Shown: piece after piece, positions 47,140 to 57,577 of the stretch
Layout of the letters: every line of letters starts with the position of its first letter
Position numbering within the stretch: the first letter of the stretch is position 1
NCBI GenBank assembly: GCA_933228895.1
Contig: OW121848.1
Span: forward strand, 139,022,615 to 139,086,614
DNA: 64,000 nt
Origin: Platycnemis pennipes
Lineage: Eukaryota > Arthropoda > Insecta > Odonata > Platycnemididae
Reading direction: 5' to 3'
The notes under the pieces: model-generated
The model's input: the letters and a program-made list of their open reading frames with translations, nothing else
Database searches by the model: none
What the model was told of the DNA's origin: nothing
Position numbers and translations under genes: made by a program

Positions 47140-48275
47140 GGATTCATCATCATCATGGGTCAACAATCCTAGGATTGGTTTGACGCTCCATTCGATTCTT
47201 CTATCGGCCAACCTCTTCATATTATCATGCTTCCTCTCTTTCAAGTCCTTTACGACATGTTCTTACTCATACGAGGCCTGCATTTTCCATTCTTCCCGTT
47301 CACTTTCCCTCGACGATTGTCTTCATCAGGCCATCGTGTCTTAAGATATGGCCGATTAAGTTATTCCGTCTTCTTCTTAGAGTTTTCAGCAGGCTTCTCT
47401 TTTCTCCCACTCTTCTTAATACTTCTTCGTTTGTCACTCGGTCGATCCATTTTATTTTCATTATTCTTCTGAAGCACCATATTTCGAATGCTTTCACCCT
47501 TTTCTTCTCCACTGCTGTCATCGCCTCACTGCCGTAAAGAAACATGCTCCCGATTTACGTCCTGATGAATTGTTTCCTTACTTCTACATTTGTGTTTCCA
47601 GATGTAAGTAGTTTCTTCTTTTGGTAATATGCCTCTTTGCCTTAGCTATTCTACTGACTATTTCTTTCTTGCTTCCTCTATCGTCGGTCACTCGGCATCC
47701 CAGGCAGCAGAACTCTTCACCTCTTCTAGTTTTTGCTTCTCTAGTTTAACGTTGGTTCTAGCCTCTTCTCTTTTGCTGCACACCAATATTTTAGTTTTAT
47801 TCTTATTGATCTTGAGCTGATGTCTTGACATTGCCCTTTCCATGGTTGTTAGCATCATTTTTTCAGATCCTTCTCTGTCTCTGCTACGAATGCAATGTCA
47901 TCAGTGAATCGTAGCATGCTAATTTTTTCACCTGGTATGCGCACTCCAGAAGACTTCTCTTTGATTTCTTTGATGGCTCTCTCAAAGTAAACACTGAAAA
48001 TTACGGGAGAAGTGCACAGCCTTGTCTCATTCCTTTCTTTATTCTTGCTTCTTCACAGCTGGGTCCAGATTTTATCACAGCTACTCCAAAAGTCTCCTTC
48101 TCCGGGAGATAAATCTCATTTCACTGATACCTAATACATCGAGTTCCATTCTCCGCATTTCCACCGTAAAGTTCTCCAGTCTTCCGCTGGTCCGAATTGA
48201 TCGCACGTTCCACGATCCTACCCTAAAATTTCTATCACATAATTGAATTATATAAAGGTATTTCAAGAACAATAC
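47140..48275 (-). pseudogene. RTE-like LINE, internally deleted copy
   Basis: On the minus strand the endonuclease start FRVGSWNVRSIRTSGRLENF then EMRRMELDVLGISEMR (48081-48272) is followed, after losing most of the nuclease and the front of the polymerase, by AVIKSGPSCEEARIKKGMRQ then GC, the palm motif in ISMLRFTDDIAFVAETEKD (FTDD, usually F/YADD), ILVCSKREEARTNVKLEKQK, and the C-terminal block MFLYGSEAMTAVEKKRVKAF then EIWCFRRIMKIKWIDRVTNE and LIGHILRHDGLMKTIVEGK (47300-47545). The 3' end matches 14425-14495. A full element would be roughly three times this length. Several frameshifts and stops are present. Plus-strand frames here (47138-47820, 48022-48246) are antisense shadows. Confidence 0.9.
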
Positions 48276-48360
48276 GAATTTGAATCACGCTTTACTGCCA
48301 TGTTGCCTCTCATTCAAGTTATTGAAATTTTAAAATACTCTCCCGAATGGTAAGACGCCC

Positions 48361-48434
48361 TGTATCATTCATTTGAATTATGTATCATTCATTTGAATTG
48401 CTGTATGTTGAATTATGTATCATTCATTTGAATA
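48361..48434. repeat. tandem repeat of TGTATCATTCATTTGAATTA
   Basis: Two adjacent perfect 20-bp units (48361-48400, the last base changed) and a third after a 17-base spacer containing a partial unit. Confidence 0.85.
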
Positions 48435-49439
48435 GAAAATGGCTGAGGAATTCGATGAAAAATTCATTAAGTTTTAGATGAAAGCGCTTTCTCAGCAAGA
48501 TACAAGGAATTCCATTCAAAACCAAGGAACTCCCAAAACATAAAGATGTCAGAAAGACGGTATGTTTACTATAGCCTTGGACTTAAGTAATAATAAACGT
48601 ACTGGTTCATTATTCTCATTGAATGCGTATTTAATTTATCCAACTAAGTATTTATTTTAACCCAGAGTACACAATGTGTCCATTGAAAATTTTTTTTCGC
48701 ACAGGAGCCAAAATCAAGCTTTATGTTGGTGTCTGGGGAGAAACGATGTCTTCCACTTAGTCCAGAAGCGCTCACTTACCTGGCCTAAATGAAACGATCG
48801 GGAAATATTGAGAAAATATGGGGCTGTAATAAACATTTTTATCACAGTCTCATATATTTAGTATTAGAGAAAACTATTCCATGGCAAATAGTTACTGCAA
48901 CCGATGTAAAATATTTTGCAGTAAAGTGCTCGAACTCTGTCGTCACGTGCTCTGCATCTTGCGTGGAACAGAAGGACTTGTACTACTTCAATGGAATAGA
49001 CTGCATTATGAATGTATGTGAGATAATTGGTTGTTTGAACGTTTCCCATTATAATGCTAGCGGTCTTCCTCACATAATCATTCCGCCATAGAATACGATT
49101 TTAACCCATTTACAAACACTTTTCACCTTATCTTTTGTTTTTTTTCAAGTCTATCACGTTACTCTGATCTGTATCATGATGTCACATTTTTTAAACAAAC
49201 TTTTGGTTTTTTTATTTATTATGCATCACTTTTCAGTATTGCTTAAGCTTATTGCATGAAATATCTATATGATACATGTCTTTAAAGTTAAGTGCCTTAT
49301 TTTAAGTTCCCCCTTATTTTTTTTAGAACGTAGTTTTCGTTCATAGGAATCACCCACTGGCATTGAAATCTCCAACTTGGATGTGTGCATCTATGCATGT
49401 GATTTTAAAAACTGAGAGCGAGTATGATATGATGGATTG
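48435..49439. other. no gene recognised
   Basis: The plus frame 48789-49091 (100 codons) contains seven cysteines but lacks a recognisable domain. The antisense frame 48864-49073 overlaps it. Confidence 0.4.
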
Positions 49440-49660
49440 TGTTGTTTTGGTAGATTCAGTACTGGAATCCCATCCCTAGGGCCAGGTTTCAAATTCTGGC
49501 GGCCGTGGAATTAATTACGGAGGGACCAGTCTAATTGTGAGCTTCATCCTCTCCCACTCTAAACCTCAGTGCTCCATCCGTAGGATGGAACCCACAAGTT
49601 GAGAGCACTCGGCCCCTTTGTTTAAGATGCCGACACCAGGTTTCTTTCCACGCTTTTTCC
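49440..49660 (+). repeat. tRNA-derived SINE with shared 3' body
   Basis: A weak tRNA-like head (TGGTAGATTCAGTACTGGAA; B-box variant CAGGTTTCAAATTCTGG at 49483-49499) is followed by a body with CTCCATCCGTAGGATGGAAC, CACTCGGCCCCTTTGTTTAA and GATGCCGACACCAGGTTTCT. This is the same block order as at 31540-31735. Confidence 0.65.
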
Positions 49661-50029
49661 GTGAAATCCTACTTATGTCATACTGTAAATGTATCCTAAA
49701 TAGCGCCATTGACAGAGGTCGGGCGTCTTGACTTGTGCGTGTGCTCGAGTTTTGAAGAAGTAGGTGATTCATTAAAAATGCAACAGAATTGGGATTCCGG
49801 AAGCATTTTGGATTTTTAATTGGCATCATTGGGAATCCGAACTCGAGCATCACGTGCCCTTTTCCTGAAAAGGGAACGAACAGCCAATGAGAATATTTCA
49901 CCTGTTCGCTCTTGCTCAACTCGCTCAAACGAAGCTGACTCGGTGGCCTCCTTTCCTCACATTGCAGACGAGCCGTGTCAGAATTACGTTATTGCAAACT
50001 CTTCACTCCCAGCGATTCCTTTGAAAAGC
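49661..50029. other. no feature recognised
   Basis: Opposite-strand frames (49566-49928 minus, 49820-50173 plus) overlap without recognisable products. Confidence 0.4.
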
Positions 50030-50430
50030 TCGGTTGCGCCGATGGGAAATTTTTCGCGGGACTCCGCGTTTGAAGCGACCGCGCGGATTCCGAGAGCGTC
50101 CCTGGAGGAGGATCCCTCCTCCCTGCAGGAGGACGGCGTTAAAGTGTGCAGAGCATGCTCCGGCGAGACTTAAAAGGGAAGGAAGGCGTCGGAAGAGCCC
50201 CGCGGTCGACGAGAAGGATCGCGAATGGAGGAGAGGAGACGCGAGAGGGAAAGGAATATCCCCTTGCGAGGCCCTCTCCTAACCCCTCCAATTCCCCTGT
50301 GGGAACGAGGCCATGTTGGTGAGAGGAAAGAAGGGGAAGGCAGGAGGGGGTGAGAACGGGAGCGGATGCCACATCGGAGGCGATGTGGGGTCAGAAGGAC
50401 ATTGGTGATGATAGGGAGAGGGACGAATGG
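50030..50430. other. GC-rich, purine-skewed island
   Basis: CpG-rich at 50030-50220, then plus-strand purine-rich with many GGAG/GAGG runs to 50430. Four overlapping frames on both strands are explained by composition. A pyrimidine tract ending CTCGTGCAG (50500-50508) could be a splice acceptor, but no exon was supported. Confidence 0.45.
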
Positions 50431-51093
50431 GGGGCTTGAGAGGAATGGGGATGAGTAATTTTTTCCGCTGACCGATCCCCGTTCAACTTTCTTACCTTTC
50501 TCGTGCAGAGCGGAGTAGCGCAAGAAGCGAGAAAATGCGTTTTTTCCTATCCATTCCTCTCCCGGAGAAAGTGTTTTTTCACGAGAAAAATGTTACTTCT
50601 TTGGCGTAACACGCCTCGTGCTCAAATCGCGTCATATGCGCTACGTGCTGATGCAAGCACGTGCACTAATTACACGTTTTTAAATACCAAGTATCGTATG
50701 CTCTGAGTCATTTTATGGCGCCTCTGACATTAATGCACCAATGAAATAGAAATGAAATTGCATTGAAATAGTTATGGGTAATTTTTGCTACCATAGCTGC
50801 TGTTTTTTGTTTTCTTACTGTTATATTTTTCCTTTGAGATACTAGGGGAAGGCACGCGTTTTGTGTGGACGTGTTTCTTGCCTTCACCGTGTCAAATTGT
50901 GGAAAATTAACTTTTGACTTCACACACTACCTGTTTAAAATTAGAAATGAATAGATTAATGTGATATTTGTTCAGACAGTGTTGAAATGGCCAAGTTTAT
51001 TGCCAATCGCCTCCGAACAATTGTCAAACTCATTCCAAATTTTAAGTATTTACCACCTCCTCCGTATTTTTGGCACGGACAGTAGAAAATTCT
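50431..51093. other. no feature recognised
   Basis: Composition falls back to AT-rich. Short frames only. Confidence 0.45.
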
Positions 51094-51200
51094 TTTTCAT
51101 AGTGATATATATATATATATATCACTATGAAAATATATATATATAAACCTGTTTTTACTATGAATCACTATGAATATATATATATATAAACCTGTTTTTA
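51094..51200. repeat. 40-bp perfect palindrome plus 43-bp-spaced tandem duplication
   Basis: 51094-51133 is a perfect palindrome: TTTTCATAGTGATATATATA and its reverse complement. Its right half starts a duplicated segment: ATCACTATGAAAATATATAT with ATAAACCTGTTTTTA (51121-51157) recurs at 51164-51200 with one base changed. The AT core suggests slippage or cruciform-related rearrangement. Confidence 0.9.
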
Positions 51201-52848
51201 AGGTTGAAATTGTCAGTTGCTTTATATTATGGTAAGCCTTTTTTCTAAGAAATTGTATCTCATGTTTCCCTTTCATTTACTTGTCTTCGATAAAATCACC
51301 GTGCCAGAGACGTAAACTGCCTTTTCACTTGGAAACTGGGCATTGCCATTACTATATATTTCCCTATCCCGCTTTGATTTCAATATGATGGAACAATTCG
51401 TTTGCTGGAACTATACGTACGCATTTATTCAGCTTTTTCACAATATCACTCTTCCCCGAATGTCACATTATATTTTCCTAAAATCCTGATACGCGCTCAG
51501 TGATTGTCGTGACGGAGCAAAATTTCTCCAGCTTCGATATTTTGATAGATCTTCCAGCTAACATATCATGTTTTTTAGGTCATCATTACGCTGTTGAAAT
51601 TATTCGGATGAATTTCTGCGTCTTTATTTTCCTTTCTTCTTAACTTTAAATATGCAGAATATTTTGTTGAGAGATATCATGCATATTTACAAATATTTAA
51701 ACACTTGCCTTTTTTAGATGCGCACACTGATTTGGGATCATATTTTTCCTCAAGAGAACCACTCTGATTGTGGACATTTACAGGACTGTACTGTATCTTA
51801 CTGTCCGAGAAATATAGGTGTTAGATGCAAATGTGAAACCGTAGTCGAATATTGCTGTAGAGGAGTGTACATTTTTTGTAGGTATACTTGTCTTTCGATT
51901 TCGAGGGGGATTATTTCTCATGTAGGTTACGGGATGTTTTTATTTCAATTATAAAAACAAACAGTGAAGGTACAAAAGTGGAAATTTGTCATTATTTTAA
52001 AGACTGAAACCTAAGGCATGGAAAAAAATGTAAGCTTATACCCAATTTCAAGAGACAAATACGTCCTTTGTGGTGCTGAAGCCCCCTAAAAAGCTTTCTC
52101 CCAGGTATCTTGCGAGGAACATGAGTCTCTATTAATTTTCTTAATGAGAAAACCTAAGTCACTACAAAAAAAGTAACCGTTGGCGTTTGTCGTGAGGATT
52201 TTAAGATAATAATCTAGAGCTGCTACTACCTCTTTGCAAAAGCACAGAACTGTCTGGATGAGCAGTCAGTTAGCACGATAATTACAGTGTATTAAAATGA
52301 ACCGATAGTTTTTGTTTTGTGAGAATACTAAATAACTTATTACAAAAAATGCAGGAAAACTCTGGCGGTTAACATTGATAATCCATGAATTTTCTCCGAT
52401 TTACTCTCGTAAAAATCCCGAACTAACTTTATGGAAATGTTATGTTGAAATGTTTATCTCATTTTTACTTCGAGAATTTATAATTAGGAGTTTATTTGTA
52501 ACTTACTCAAAGCAAATATGCTCACCTTTCCCTAGTGTACATCATCACAATGGAAATTATTTTAAAATGTGTAAGAACTAGTTTCTCCCAAAAATTATTG
52601 CTTTCACGATCATGGATCCTGAGTCTCGTAGTGACAAGGCAGTGGACTGAGGTTTTATTTCCAGTCCAGAAGATCTTCATCCTCGTGCTACTTTCAATGT
52701 AGCCAATGATTACTGTAAACTTCTCCAATTCTTTCAGAGTGGAATAAATCTTTGAGGTTAGTGAAGAGACCTGGAAATGAAAAATTCCTAATTTTAATTT
52801 TCACAAGACATAATTTCGTCAAATTCTATGTTTTTTCTTATCGTATAG
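51201..52848. other. no gene established; cysteine-rich open frame
   Basis: The frame 51718-51954 (78 codons) is preceded by a pyrimidine-rich acceptor-like tract (CTTGCCTTTTTTAG). It contains nine cysteines spaced as DCGHLQDCTVSYCPRN, RCKCETVVEYCCRG and YIFCRYTC. The cysteine density is unusual, but no known domain matches and nothing upstream supports a gene. The rest is AT-rich. Confidence 0.25.
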
Positions 52849-52934
52849 CAGTTGAATTACAGGGCTTCACTTTAGCCTCGCGTTTTGCAAGACCTCGTCG
52901 CTTAAAATATTTTACCTGCCTCTCAAACCGCATG
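52849..52934 (+). CDS. candidate 86-base internal exon
   Basis: A pyrimidine-rich acceptor (TTTTTTCTTATCGTATAG) ends at 52848 and a perfect donor GTAAGT begins at 52935. Exactly one frame is open between them, reading VELQGFTLASRFARPRRLKY then FTCLSNRM. The signals at both ends make this the best splice-bounded segment in the window. No domain is recognisable in 28 residues and no partner exon was found. Confidence 0.3.
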
Positions 52935-52940
52935 GTAAGT

Positions 52941-53714
52941 GTTGCATCACCATTTCAATTAGTATAAACCTCATTAGACTGTCCATGGAATGCGTCCTCG
53001 GTGTGCTTGCCACAAATCTCACGCCCCGCGCAATGCCGGATGGATACATGTCGATTTGACCAAAAGTGTACATAGGCGTATCCACTAGCGAGCCCTGCGA
53101 ACTAGATTAATGGCACCTGGGAGAAGTACGTCTTAATACATGAGATTCCGCTATAGTTTCCCGCCTGCCCACATCCCTCTATAGGTTGTTTACTTCAAGG
53201 ATAGGTCGCTGCTATTTGCACGACATTTTCCGTAATATATCACACAATCGACAGTATGGGAATGCCATCTGGGGAGACCATGAGATAGAATTCAAAGAAA
53301 CCTATAAACTCTCAGGCAATCAGATAACGGTTGCCTAGCGAGCAAATCCTTATAAAACCCCTGAAGTGTGTGGCAACGGATATGAGACAATTTGCTTGTC
53401 TCCATCCAAATGCGGATAAAACTAAAATACTGTTAATTGCATACTTATTCAATGCACAACTAGTGTAAGATATCAGGCAATAAATAATTATAGCTCCGGA
53501 AATATTTTTCAATTCCCTATGGGATAAATCTCACATATATATGATTTCAATCCACAATTTGACTTAATTATCCAATGCTGTGTTAGTCATTTTGATTGAA
53601 TCAATCCATTGAGTGCTAACGCGAATCTTCCTGGGACTCTTGTGAACTAAATAATCTTTTGGTTCGATGATGGTTTGGTTTGGTTTGGCTTTAAAGGTTT
53701 TGCTTTAATATTAT
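52941..53714. other. no feature recognised
   Basis: AT-rich. A (GGTTT)4-like run lies at about 53668-53687. Confidence 0.45.
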
Positions 53715-53800
53715 TTGCGTATTTTGTCTGGTATTATGTTAGTTTAGTCTGGAAAAAAACTTTAAATTACCATGTGTGAATGATTAAAAGAAAAATAATT
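53715..53800 (+). repeat. dispersed direct repeat, copy 1
   Basis: TTGCGTATTTTGTC, an 11-base insertion, AGTTTAGTCTGGAAAAAAAC and TTACCATGTGTGAATGATTA match the copy at 57508-57577 in the same orientation, 3.8 kb apart. Confidence 0.8.
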
Positions 53801-54188
53801 CGTTTTCTAATTTCTTTATTATTTATATCTTCAATTCTGCAGCGGAGATAAATTAAGGACAGTGTGGATAAGAGAGTGCTGTAAGAAAAATAGATAAAGC
53901 TAGAAAGTACACTCAAAGCACAAATTATATTGGTTTCTGTTTATATTAATTTCCTTTACACCTTGCACTTGAGTGCCGAGGCATTTAATTGTCTTTCGAA
54001 CTGAAATATGTTAACTATAGCCAGCGTTAATTTCAACAGTTTCCAGTCACCATTAGTCATCCTCTTAACCGATGTCTCTACCTCCAGCCTCACCTATTAT
54101 GCGAGATTATTTTACCCCGCGATTCGTTTAAATATACCAACACACCCACTGAAAGCGATCAGATTGCATGCACATTGCCTTCATATTA
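53801..54188. other. no feature recognised
   Basis: AT-rich, unrecognised short frame at 54008-54205. Confidence 0.45.
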
Positions 54189-55158
54189 GGGGAGAGCGGG
54201 GCTAGTTGATACACTGTAATTTTTAAAAAGCTCACTGGTCGCAGCACCTCTGGATATGTGCTGACGCCTTCCTAGACCCTATAGAATGCGTTCGTGTAGT
54301 TCGAGTGCCGTGCTGCTTGGAGGAACTTCGCAGTGTTCACTTCTGTGTTTTTGAATGTGAAAAGTAATATTTTTCATCGCCGTTTGAGCGTCTCATGTAA
54401 CAACAGTTTTAGGATTCAAGGGGAGTCAATTTGTTGGTTGCGTTGAAACACTTTGCAATTTTAAAGTAAGCATTAGTTTGCGCTATTGGATCTTCTATTA
54501 AACCTAAATATCGATTAATTTGCAATGGCGACTCAAGGGGCAAGTTGATACAGAACGAAAGGGGCACGTTGATGCAATGTATCAACTTGCCCCATATTTG
54601 TAACACTTTGCGTTTCAATTCTTCTTATAGCCCAGATCTTTTCTTTATAGCCCAGTTATGGTCCGTACATACAAAAGAGAGATCCCTTGAGCATCCCATT
54701 CTAGTAAAATGTTTCTAGTAAAATTTTACTAGAAAATTACTAAAGTACTAAATTTTTTTAGTACCATTTTTCTAGTAAAATTTAATTTTTTAAATATTAA
54801 TTTATCTTAATTTTCATCTCATTATCTTATCCTCATTGTTACTTATTTTTAATTTGAACTAATAAAGTTTATCACGTTTTACTGATAAATTTTGTGTTTT
54901 AGTTTGTTTTTGCCGACTAATTTAATGATGTATCAACTTGCCCCAGGCGGGGGTAGGTTGATACACTGTGGACATCATTTAAAAAAAGACGATTGTGTAG
55001 TCAGTAGTTAAATAATAGCCCCGAAAATAATCATCTCTGTATTGACAAAGCTGCAAGCTTACATTCAGTCATGAGTTTGATGAAGTAGATTGTTTCTAAA
55101 AATTATGAAAATTGATAAACCTAAAACTGCGTCAACTAGCCCCTCACTAGCTCTCCTC
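54189..55158. mobile_element. 970-bp TA-flanked non-autonomous DNA transposon with repeated GGGGCAAGTTGATAC motif
   Basis: Left end GGGGAGAGCGGGGCTAGTTG (54189-) and right end CAACTAGCCCC...GCTCTCCTC (to 55158) are imperfect inverted repeats, flanked by TA (54187-54188 and 55159-55160), as in Tc1/mariner-type insertions. The word GGGGCAAGTTGATAC or its reverse complement recurs at about 54197, 54536, 54560, 54580, 54935, 54951 and 55129. The middle (54700-54790) is rich in CTAGTAAAATTT palindromes. No transposase frame exists, so the element is non-autonomous. The superfamily assignment rests on the TA alone. Confidence 0.75.
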
Positions 55159-55189
55159 TACGTGTAAAAACTATGAAGAAATATCGATC

Positions 55190-55250
55190 GCGGTAACAAA
55201 GCTGGTAGCCGACTTGGCAACCAAAAGGTTTCGGGTTCGAATACTCATGC
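55190..55250 (+). repeat. tRNA-derived SINE head
   Basis: TGGTAGCCGACTTGGCAACC (A-box region) is followed by GGGTTCGAATACTCA (B box, 55233-55247) at tRNA-like spacing. The acceptor stem is absent. It abuts a minus-strand LINE tail. Confidence 0.6.
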
Positions 55251-55289
55251 ATAGATGTTGGGTTTGCCTTAAAATTGTGAGATAAGGTT

Positions 55290-55372
55290 CATCTACATCT
55301 ATGTCTACGCAATACCCTGAAAGCCACCGCGAGGTGCGTGGCAGGTGGGAAGATCTCCAAACATGCACCATT
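55290..55372 (-). repeat. CR1/Jockey-like LINE 3' tail, solo
   Basis: The reverse complement reads GGTGCATGTTTGGAGATCTT, CCCACCTGCCACGCACCTCG, CGGTGGCTTTCAGGGTATTG, then TAGATGTAGATG, matching the 30320-30408 subfamily. Confidence 0.7.
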
Positions 55373-56893
55373 GACATGTAACTAGGCTACTATATGGAAA
55401 CAGAGAAAAAATAAACACATATACTTAATATACAATCAATGTAAAAATATATAGGTACTATATTGTTAAATGAGACCATTTCTTTATCTACCTTGTCGCA
55501 TTCTGTTGCCTTTTTTAGAGAATATGTTTTATACTAATATTCATCAAAGGTGTTTATGTTAAAAACTAGAAGTATTCTTTGAAAAGTGCGGCAGAAGAAA
55601 ATTCTTTCGCCTCTAAAATGGTCCACTACCTTAAAAATCTTGGACACCCCTACTCTAGACGAATGGGTCTCCCGGGTTAGGCGCTCACAGCGTAGGGGGC
55701 ATTGTTGCTCGTCCGTGAGCCCAGATGCGTGGGAGTGAAAACGGATTGATGTCGGTGGGGCTAGAATAAAGAGGGACCTTGACGGAGGAAGTAGTTCTGA
55801 GACATGCTTGTGGTGAGAGCAAAGGAAAGGGAAGGTGGAAGGAAAAGATATTGTCCATTGTCTGCCTCCTGCTGTACACCAAAGCCGTCATACCCTCACC
55901 ATGACTCTCTCGGTCCCTAAAGAGTTAAAATATTTTCATAAAAACATTTTCCTAAATCCCAGCCACAAATAACTTGTGGGTGTAATTGAAAAGTTGCTTG
56001 TGATTCAAAGCAAGAAACTGGCGTCTGAATCCTTTCTTGACGGAGATAGTTTATTGTTTTTAAAGATTTGTGACTTGAACATGAGCTTGGAGTATCTTAC
56101 TCGTTTGAACCCACGTTACGCTTTCTTGATCATCTCAGTTCTCTTATTTTATCATACTTGAGTCGTAGCTCCAATGGTGAATGATGTCGTGGTGTCAGGT
56201 CTTGTATAGACTCGGATAATGCTTAAATAGGCTAATTTAAAATTGCCTCTTCCTTTTTTCGCCATAAACCTTGAGTGTCCGTCATATTTCCATGCCGCGG
56301 CTGCTCCAATCGGTCAGTATTTATTTCCCGCGGTCATAAAACGATCTGAGATACGTATCATATGATTTATTGAAATAGCATGGCAACAACTTTTGGTAGA
56401 ATACAAATCAGGTTGAAGTTGTTACTTTGTGATATATATACAATGTACATTGTACATGCATGTGACTGAGGATGCCATTATTACCCTCAAACATAAAATT
56501 CAATTTTCAGATATCTCGGTCTTTTATGTCCTCTTTATTTACTTACACATCTAGTATTGATGAGGAAGGTTGCAGTTTTATGAAAGTCGTATAAAAACAT
56601 ATGTGAACTGGATGATATAAAGTCTTGACAAAAAGAGAGAAGGTCAAATTTAGTTTAACGAAGAGAAATCATTAGAGAGAGTTCTATCCGAGTGCAGAAA
56701 CAATAAATCATTTGTATAGAAAAGTAGATTTTTTTCTTTTCTTTTCATTGGTCACATGAAAGTAAGCATGCATTAATCTACTGCCAGAGAAAAAATGCAG
56801 ATAACAATAGTGGCATTAGATTTGGTTTTAGGTGCTCTAAGAGCTAAAAATGTATCCCACAATCCCATCTAAGACAAAGACTAGTGCATCATT
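55373..56893. other. no feature recognised
   Basis: AT-rich, with TGTACATTGTACATG palindromic words at about 56442-56458. Confidence 0.45.
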
Positions 56894-56965
56894 CAGGATT
56901 CGAACCCGCGATCCTTAGATTGCTAGGCCAGCGCGTTGCCGGCCTGGCTACCGCGGCTGGCGCCA
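56894..56965 (-). repeat. tRNA-like SINE head with perfect B box
   Basis: On the minus strand: GCCGCGGTAGCCAGGCCGGC (A-box region, 56939-56958), a GGCCTAGCAATCTAAGG anticodon-like loop, then GCGGGTTCGAATCCTG with a perfect GGTTCGAATCC B box (56897-56907). The 5' end does not pair with the 3' end, so it is read as a SINE head rather than a tRNA gene. Confidence 0.6.
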
Positions 56966-57507
56966 TGAATCGTATTTTTGTTCAGAAATCAGGAAGGATC
57001 GCGGAAATTGTAAAGTCGTCTTACTTTTGCGTGAAACTTAGATGGCACAATGGCGTGGGTGACCAGAATTCGATTGAGAAACGAAAGACAAAAGGAGTTT
57101 TCCCTGTCTAAAGACTAGAAAATACAATGGAATTCTCTTAGCTCATCGCAGGATGAATTCTTTTACTGACGCCATTGATTTCTTTTTTGAAAGAAATGTG
57201 ACATTGGTGAGACAATTAAGATTTCGGAAATGTATTTCCACTGCTTATTATTGAATATTAATGGTGTTTGAAGCCCAAAAATTGTAAATGAACCTGTCAC
57301 TTATGTCAAGGTGACTCTTTACTGCCAGGCCTCCTTCCGGGTTGAAATCTGCGGCGATTTGTTAGGCCATCTTGAATAGCATAGTTACAGAAAAGGAATG
57401 AACTTTCCCGCATTCTCTCTTTGAATACTTTCTGAGAAATGAAATTTTCTGCGATAATTTTAAGGATGCGTTGGTGAAAGAGGGATCGACGTGGAGATTA
57501 TATTCCC
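56966..57507. other. no feature recognised
   Basis: AT-rich, no open frame of note. Confidence 0.45.
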
Positions 57508-57577
57508 TTGCGTATTTTGTCAGTTTAGTCTGGAAAAAACTTAAAAGTTACCATGTGTGAATGAGTAAAAGAAAATG
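57508..57577 (+). repeat. dispersed direct repeat, copy 2
   Basis: TTGCGTATTTTGTC, AGTTTAGTCTGGAAAAAAC and TTACCATGTGTGAATGAGTA match 53715-53800 but lack its 11-base insertion. Confidence 0.8.

Noticed and set aside
47138..48246. Plus-strand frames 47138-47344, 47227-47472, 47629-47820 and 48022-48246
   Set aside because: Antisense to the recognisable RTE coding sequence on the minus strand.
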